Shown in pieces: positions 52,021 to 56,218 of a DNA stretch of 56,218 nt. The stretch covers positions 1 to 56,218 of the forward strand of contig DVDX01000061.1 in the NCBI GenBank assembly GCA_015295985.1, written 5' to 3'. The notes under the pieces were generated by a model. That model saw only the letters and a program-made list of their open reading frames with translations, was not told where the DNA came from and did no database searches. A program made the translations under genes and the position numbers. Positions within the stretch are counted from its first letter, which is position 1. Each line of letters starts with the position of its first letter. Origin of the DNA: Synechococcus sp. M44_DOE_062. GTDB taxonomy: Bacteria > Cyanobacteriota > Cyanobacteriia > Thermostichales > Thermostichaceae.

Positions 52021-53184
52021 ATGGTGGCCCTCTGGGAAAATCGCAGTTTTTCTTTTCCTTATCTTGCTTGTTCTTTTGTGGTTGGTAGGCACAGCAGATC
52101 ACCGGCAGGGGATACCCAGAAAGAGGAATCCGCAGGACTTGGACGGCTGGAAAAGCGGTTCTCCTTCGCGTTTTGCCCCTATCGGCGTCCCTTTCGGCGG
52201 CCCCTGCGCACCCACCACGGCCTGTGGTCTGTCCGGGAAGGGATCCTGATCCGGCTTACGGATCGGGAGACAGGCTGTCAGGGATATGGGGAAATTGCTC
52301 CCATTCCTTGGTTTGGCAGCGAAACTCTAGAGCAGGCTCTGGAGTTTTGTCGGCAGTTGCCCCCTCTTTTGTCGGAGGCGCATATTTGGGGGATCCCAAA
52401 AGCACTGCCGGCCTGCCGGTTTGGGTTGGAATGCGCTTGGCTGGCCTGTCGGGATCCCGATGGGTTGAATAAGGATCTCTCTCTACTCTCTTTCTGTGAA
52501 CTTTTGGGGGAGACCATCCCGTCGGGAGCCTACAAGGACTCCGTCCGAGTAGCGCGAGCGGTGTACAAGCTCAAGGTGGGGAGGGATCCCATGCAGCAGG
52601 AGTTGGAGAAGCTGGAGCAATGGCTGGAGCGATTGCCGTCGGGATCCCGTCTGCGTTTGGATGCCAATGGGGGACTAGGGCTTGCGGAGGCCCACCAGTG
52701 GCTGGCGGTTTGTGATCGGCTCAACCAGGACTCGCCGGGCAAAATTGAGTTTTTGGAGCAGCCTCTGCCGCCGGATCAGCACGCCCGTTTGGTGGAGCTT
52801 AGCCGCCAGTACCAAACCCCGATTGCTCTGGATGAATCGGTGGCCTGCCTGGAGCAGTTGCAAGCTGTCCATCGGTCAGGATGGACAGGGATCCTGGTGG
52901 TGAAGCCGTCTCTGGTGGGCTCTTGCATCGCGCTGCAAGAGTATCTCAGCCGGTATCCCGGCCTGGATCTGGTTTTTTCTTCTGCGCTGGAGACTGCCAT
53001 CGGCGCTTGGCATGGACTGGCCTGGGCAGGATCCCTGCAGGAGAAGACGGCTTGCCCCAGAGCTGTGGGGTGGGGGGTAGGGGGGGTCTTTCCAGAAGGG
53101 GATCCCGTTCAGCTCCAAATGGCCTCACCGGAGGAGCGGCTTGCTCTGATGCAGGCAGTGTGGGAGCGCTGGAGCCGCCTCTAG
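52021..53184 (+). CDS. menC: o-Succinylbenzoate synthase
   Basis: Enolase-superfamily dehydratase of the phylloquinone (photosystem I quinone) pathway. The N-terminal cap holds [20 protein letters not shown] and [12 protein letters not shown]; the barrel has the catalytic Lys in KLKVG, metal ligands in RLDANGG, EFLEQPL and ALDESV, and a second Lys in LVVKPSL. At 387 residues it is longer than usual: about 45 residues precede the family start ([12 protein letters not shown]), so ATG 52021 may be too early, but no better start is seen. The segment [11 protein letters not shown] just before KLKVG derives from the 29-bp repeat and replaces family sequence there. Confidence 0.88.
   Translation: MVALWENRSFSFPYLACSFVVGRHSRSPAGDTQKEESAGLGRLEKRFSFAFCPYRRPFRRPLRTHHGLWSVREGILIRLTDRETGCQGYGEIAPIPWFGSETLEQALEFCRQLPPLLSEAHIWGIPKALPACRFGLECAWLACRDPDGLNKDLSLLSFCELLGETIPSGAYKDSVRVARAVYKLKVGRDPMQQELEKLEQWLERLPSGSRLRLDANGGLGLAEAHQWLAVCDRLNQDSPGKIEFLEQPLPPDQHARLVELSRQYQTPIALDESVACLEQLQAVHRSGWTGILVVKPSLVGSCIALQEYLSRYPGLDLVFSSALETAIGAWHGLAWAGSLQEKTACPRAVGWGVGGVFPEGDPVQLQMASPEERLALMQAVWERWSRL
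52533..52561 (+). repeat. 29-bp interspersed repeat inside menC (copy D)
   Basis: Matches intergenic copy A at 25 of 29 bases (CAAGGACTCCGTCC identical, then TAGCGCGA). It is in the opposite reading orientation to the leuS copies and encodes KDSVRVARA. Confidence 0.8.
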
Positions 53185-54309
53185 ACTGCAGCGGCTTGCT
53201 TGGCGTTTTCTTGCCGCAAATAGGCTTGAATAAAGTGCATCAGCTCGCTCGGCTCACCGTTCATAAAAGCCTCGACATTGTAGGTTTCGGCATTGGTGCG
53301 GTGGTCTTTGATTAACTTATAAGGATCGAAGGTGTAGGTGCGAATACGCCCCCCAAAGCCCTGAGTCACTATCTCGCCGCGGATCTCGGCCAGCTTTTGT
53401 CTGCGCTTTTCCTCTTCCATTTCGATTAGCTTGGCCTTCAAGATCTGGATGGCCCGCTCTTTGTTTTGCAGTTGGGAGCGTTCTTCGGTGCAGCGCACGG
53501 CAATGCCAGTGGGCTTGTGGATCACCCGCACCGCTGTTTCCACTTTGTTCACGTTCTGGCCGCCTGCCCCACCTGAGCGGGAGGTCTCGAACTCCAGGTC
53601 TTCCATCTTCAGCTCATACTCGCTCTCCTCTTCCAGGATTGGCATCACCTCTACGCCGGCGAAGCTGGTTTGCCGTTTGCCGTTGGCGTTGAAGGGGCTG
53701 ATGCGCTCCATCCGGTGGTTACCCTTCTCGGCAGAGAGATAACCATAGGCGTAGGGGCCTTCGATCAGCAGGGTGGCGGACTTGATGCCGGCTTCGGCAC
53801 CTTCGGAGTATTCCGAGAGGCTGACCTTGTAGCCCTGGTTTTCGGCCCAGCGGGTGTACATTTTCAGGAGCATTTCCGCCCAGTCCTGGGCGTCGGTTCC
53901 CCCTGCGCCGGCGGTGATGGTGAGGATGGCACCGTTTTTGTCGTAGGGGCCGGAGAGCAGTTGCTGTAGCTCCCACTGGCCCAACTCCCGCTCCACCACT
54001 GCCAGGGATCCTGCTGTCTCGGCTAAGAGTTCCGGATCGGGCTCTTCTTGGAGCAGCTCAAGGGCGCTGACGGCATCTTCTAGGCGATCCTTCCAGCGAT
54101 GCACCTGATCCCAGGAGGCTTTGAGGCTGTTGAGCTGCTGCATGTGGCGGCGGGCTGCCTCTACATCATTCCAAAACTGCGGCTGGGAGGCTTCCTGCTC
54201 AAGGATGGCGATCTGTTGCTCCAGGTGGGGCAGGTCAAAGATAGTCCTGAGCATTGCTCAGGCGCAAGGTGAGCGATTCTAGGGTGCGTCTTAGATCGGC
54301 AAGTTCCAT
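53181..54309 (-). CDS. prfB: Peptide chain release factor 2, expressed by +1 frameshift
   Basis: Recognises UGA/UAA. A first frame starts at ATG 54309 (or 54318) with [13 protein letters not shown] and ends SNAQDYL-stop at TGA 54235-54237. A +1 shift at CTT TGA C joins it to the main frame at [15 protein letters not shown], giving about 375 residues and the normal RF2 N-terminal helix. The main frame has the codon-reading tripeptide SPF (RISPFNANG), and GGQ in [13 protein letters not shown], the peptide-release motif. An ATG at 54254 in the main frame would give 357 residues but lacks the family N-terminus. Stop overlaps menC by 4 bp, convergent. Confidence 0.95.
54234..54250 (-). other. Programmed +1 frameshift site of prfB
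   Basis: On the minus strand the order is CAGGAC, TAT, CTT, TGA, C. The Shine-Dalgarno-like AGGA lies just before TAT CTT, and UGA followed by C is the slow stop context used by RF2 autoregulation. Same layout as E. coli AGGGGG-TAT-CTT-TGA-C. Confidence 0.92.
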
Positions 54310-54318
54310 AGAGAACAT

Positions 54319-54631
54319 CAAACTATCTGCGCATCGGATCCCATCCTATCCTGTGGGCCGGTAACTCAATCAAGGGATGTAGCTCTTCTGCGGGCTTGCT
54401 GCAACACTGCTGCTGTGCAGCGCCGGTGAACCGGGTTCCTGAGAGTCCTTTCGGGGTAGAGCGTTTGGCTGTTGATCCCGCGCAGGCGGCTGGCGAAAGG
54501 GCTATGGGATCGACGGGTCGGCTTTGGTCGATTGCGTCAGCGGGACGGCACCCTTTGACTTCTGCCGAAAGATCCCTGTTGAGGTGGCTCAAGCCTGTAG
54601 CAGAATGGGAAACCTGTTTTTGGAGGCTGTA
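54319..54631. other. 313-bp divergent gap between prfB and the DUF4359 gene
   Basis: Contains a weak sixth copy of the 29-bp repeat on the minus strand near 54526-54554 (about 20 of 29 bases; CCGTCCCGCT conserved), and a GGAGG ribosome-binding site ending 8 bp before the ATG at 54632. Otherwise nothing recognised. Confidence 0.4.
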
Positions 54632-55033
54632 ATGCTGAAGGTCTTTTCCTTGCTTTCTGGGCTAGTTTTGGCCGGAGGGGTGGCCGCTTTGGCCATCACC
54701 AATCCCACCCTAGAAGAGTACGGAAGCTATGCAGGGGAGCAACTGGCTGCCTACGCTACGCGGGAATACTGCGCTCAGATCCCAGCTTTCTTGGCCACTT
54801 TGATTGAGGAATGTCATGCCCTCGTCCGAGAACTCCAGCCCGAACTGGAAGCTTTGTTCATGCGCCAAGCCCGCCGACAGAATTTTATCCTCTTCAGCCT
54901 CTATACTACCGATTTGTCGTTGCTCAACTTTGGCCCCCTGGGGATTTCCTTGCCCACCTACCACTTCAAAACCCTTGCCGTGGCAGGGCAATTCTATACT
55001 TATGAGATTCGAGAGGGGAAAGCTGCCCCCTAG
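54632..55033 (+). CDS. DUF4359 family protein
   Basis: 133 residues from ATG 54632, chosen for the GGAGG eight bases upstream. One N-terminal membrane or signal segment (MLKVFSLLSGLVLAGGVAAL) precedes NPTLEEYGSYAGEQLAAYA; the C-terminus has NFILFSLYTTDL and the YHFKTLAVAGQFYTY segment. This matches DUF4359 of cyanobacteria as I recall it. Probably membrane-anchored with a periplasmic or lumenal domain; function unknown. A longer frame from 54524 would hide the signal. Confidence 0.75.
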   Translation: MLKVFSLLSGLVLAGGVAALAITNPTLEEYGSYAGEQLAAYATREYCAQIPAFLATLIEECHALVRELQPELEALFMRQARRQNFILFSLYTTDLSLLNFGPLGISLPTYHFKTLAVAGQFYTYEIREGKAAP

Positions 55034-55070
55034 CCGCCATGACAAAGGATCTCGAGATCCAATAAGAATC

Positions 55071-56204
55071 TCAAAAGTTCGGCTGGATCTGGGCTCGTTC
55101 CAACAGGGTTTGTAGCTCTTCCAGGGCCAACTGGGCCGATTGAGCCCGCTGGTAAAGGGATTGCACCACCTCAGCGCTGCTTTGGGCCGATTGCAGTGTG
55201 GATTGGCTCTGGCGCTGGATACGCTCTGCCAAGCTGCGAATGCGGTTGCTGGCCTCAGTGGTTCGCCCGGCCAATTTGCGGATCTCCTGGGCAATGGCTC
55301 CAAAGCCACCGGCACCACCACTGCGGTTGGCCTCTACAGCCGCATTGAAAGAGAGCAAGCGAATGTATCCTGCCACTTCCACAATCAAATCCACGATGGT
55401 GTTGATCTCCTTGAGCTCCCGTGACAACTCCTGGCTGTTGCCGGCAATTTCCTGAACTAAGCTGCGTACTGCTTCCACGCCTTCAAAGGTGGCGGCAAAG
55501 GTGGATCTGCCCCTCTCAGAGAGCACAGAACTGATTTCGAGGATGCGGGCGTTAAGGCGAGCCAACTCCTCAGAGCGCTGTTGGGCCCGGCGACGTTCCA
55601 TGTCTAAGGCCAGGTTTTGGTTGAGGATCTCGGCTTTTTGTCGCTCTAGATCCCGGGCATACTGGAGGCTGCGGTTTTTTTCCTGCTCCAGCTCTGCCAA
55701 GATCCTTTTCATCTCTTCCTGCTGCTCCTGTAGCTTGCGCTGGGTGGCCAGATGCACCTGGGCCTGGGCCACCAATAACACCGGCACATCCAGAAGGCGG
55801 TAGTCTTGGGATCCCAGTTGAACCACAACGGGGTCATAGATAGTCTCTTCGGGCCGTTGGAAGGCTCGGCCAGCTGCTTGGATAATATCGCAGTCTCCGG
55901 GGAGCAAGAGAAAATCCCGGCTATGGAACTCCACCATGGAGCTGATGGGCCGCTTCAAAAACACATCCAGGCCATAGGGCTTGCTGAGCATCCACTCCAA
56001 AATGGCGCGGCGGGTCAACATTCCCCGCACCTGCGACCGCTCGTCTAGTACAACTACCCCTGAGAGTCCTTTGTCGTCTTCCAAGCGCCGCACCACATTC
56101 TCGCAAGGAGTAGACTCGCTTACCTGGAAGTCCACCAAGGCCAAATCGCGCAGCTTGGTGTTAATGGACAAAATGGGGGTGGGCAAGTTAGTTAGGCGAG
56201 CCAT
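55071..56204 (-). CDS. Soluble CBS-domain / chemoreceptor-like signalling protein
   Basis: 377 residues, no membrane segment. The N-terminus (about 25-140) holds a CBS-like pair (ENVVRRLEDDKGLSGVVVLD and GMLTRRAILEWMLSKPYG), followed by a coiled coil (about 150-230), then a shortened methyl-accepting signalling domain whose tip reads IRLLSFNAAVEANRSGGAGG and FGAIAQEIRKLAGRTTEAS. The tip usually binds CheA and CheW; here it diverges from the canonical I-S-L-N-A-A-I-E-A-A-R-A-G-E, so coupling is uncertain. It may sense cytosolic nucleotides for phototaxis or another output. ATG 56204. Convergent with the DUF4359 gene. Confidence 0.85.
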   Translation of the reverse strand: MARLTNLPTPILSINTKLRDLALVDFQVSESTPCENVVRRLEDDKGLSGVVVLDERSQVRGMLTRRAILEWMLSKPYGLDVFLKRPISSMVEFHSRDFLLLPGDCDIIQAAGRAFQRPEETIYDPVVVQLGSQDYRLLDVPVLLVAQAQVHLATQRKLQEQQEEMKRILAELEQEKNRSLQYARDLERQKAEILNQNLALDMERRRAQQRSEELARLNARILEISSVLSERGRSTFAATFEGVEAVRSLVQEIAGNSQELSRELKEINTIVDLIVEVAGYIRLLSFNAAVEANRSGGAGGFGAIAQEIRKLAGRTTEASNRIRSLAERIQRQSQSTLQSAQSSAEVVQSLYQRAQSAQLALEELQTLLERAQIQPNF

Positions 56205-56218
56205 CGCACAAATCCTTA

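Noticed and set aside
53181-54254. prfB starting at ATG 54254
   Set aside because: This start overlaps the recoding site and lacks the RF2 N-terminal helix that the frameshifted product restores.
1-56218. CRISPR arrays, transposases, prophage or toxin-antitoxin modules
   Set aside because: Looked for regular 25-37 bp repeats, DDE-type proteins and paired small genes; none found.

Overview
The window reads as chromosomal DNA of a GC-rich (about 60 % by eye) unicellular cyanobacterium. The lineage markers are phosphoribulokinase with the cyanobacterial redox cysteines, ferredoxin-NADP reductase, PipX, a SipA-like protein, DUF2949, TIGR04376 and DUF4359 proteins, and an OSB synthase. The palindrome GGATCC, usually inside GGGATCCC, is strewn through genes and gaps, whereas the usual cyanobacterial octamer GCGATCGC is almost absent. 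That signature points to the hot-spring Synechococcus JA-type (Thermostichus) lineage; this is inference from memory, not a search.

Layout. 1-8165: folC, serA, sipA, DUF2949-mazG, a 2OG-Fe(II) oxygenase broken by one stop codon, a transglutaminase-like protein and a DprA/LOG-like Rossmann protein. 8175-18700: a DHH-CBS-CBS-CCA/poly(A) polymerase fusion, frr, an exported unknown, ebfC-recR, a lone sugar-type ABC permease, ubiD, and an FtsX-type permease plus membrane-fusion protein pair. 18865-24240: rplS, tRNA-Trp, a TPR protein, an exported unknown, then carbon and redox metabolism (pgl, prk, petH). 24519-33739: leuS, a repeat-rich gap with a gene remnant, tldD, a methyltransferase, lpdA, a HAD phosphatase and an M28 peptidase. 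34131-41815: dnaJ with a broken cbpM-like gene and a PRC-barrel gene, rplU-rpmA, a glycosyltransferase-like membrane protein lacking its catalytic motifs, a beta-CASP metallo-hydrolase and an ABC ATPase. 42010-56204: TIGR04376, pipX, pheS, a B12-dependent ribonucleotide reductase carrying an intein, an S2P-type protease, a paired active/inactive M16 peptidase operon, menC, prfB with a programmed frameshift, DUF4359, and a CBS/chemoreceptor-like soluble protein.

Most of the window is housekeeping in short operons: DUF2949-mazG, ebfC-recR, MFP-FtsX, HAD-M28, dnaJ-cbpM-PRC, rplU-rpmA and M16-M16. I see no phage, CRISPR array, transposase or defence island. The unusual material is small in scale: an intein with an atypical C-terminus; a +1 recoding site in prfB; two genes each cut by a single nonsense codon; a 29-bp interspersed repeat that has entered coding sequence in leuS and menC; a short ferredoxin-NADP reductase without a phycobilisome-binding domain; and a PipX with an insertion in its interaction domain.
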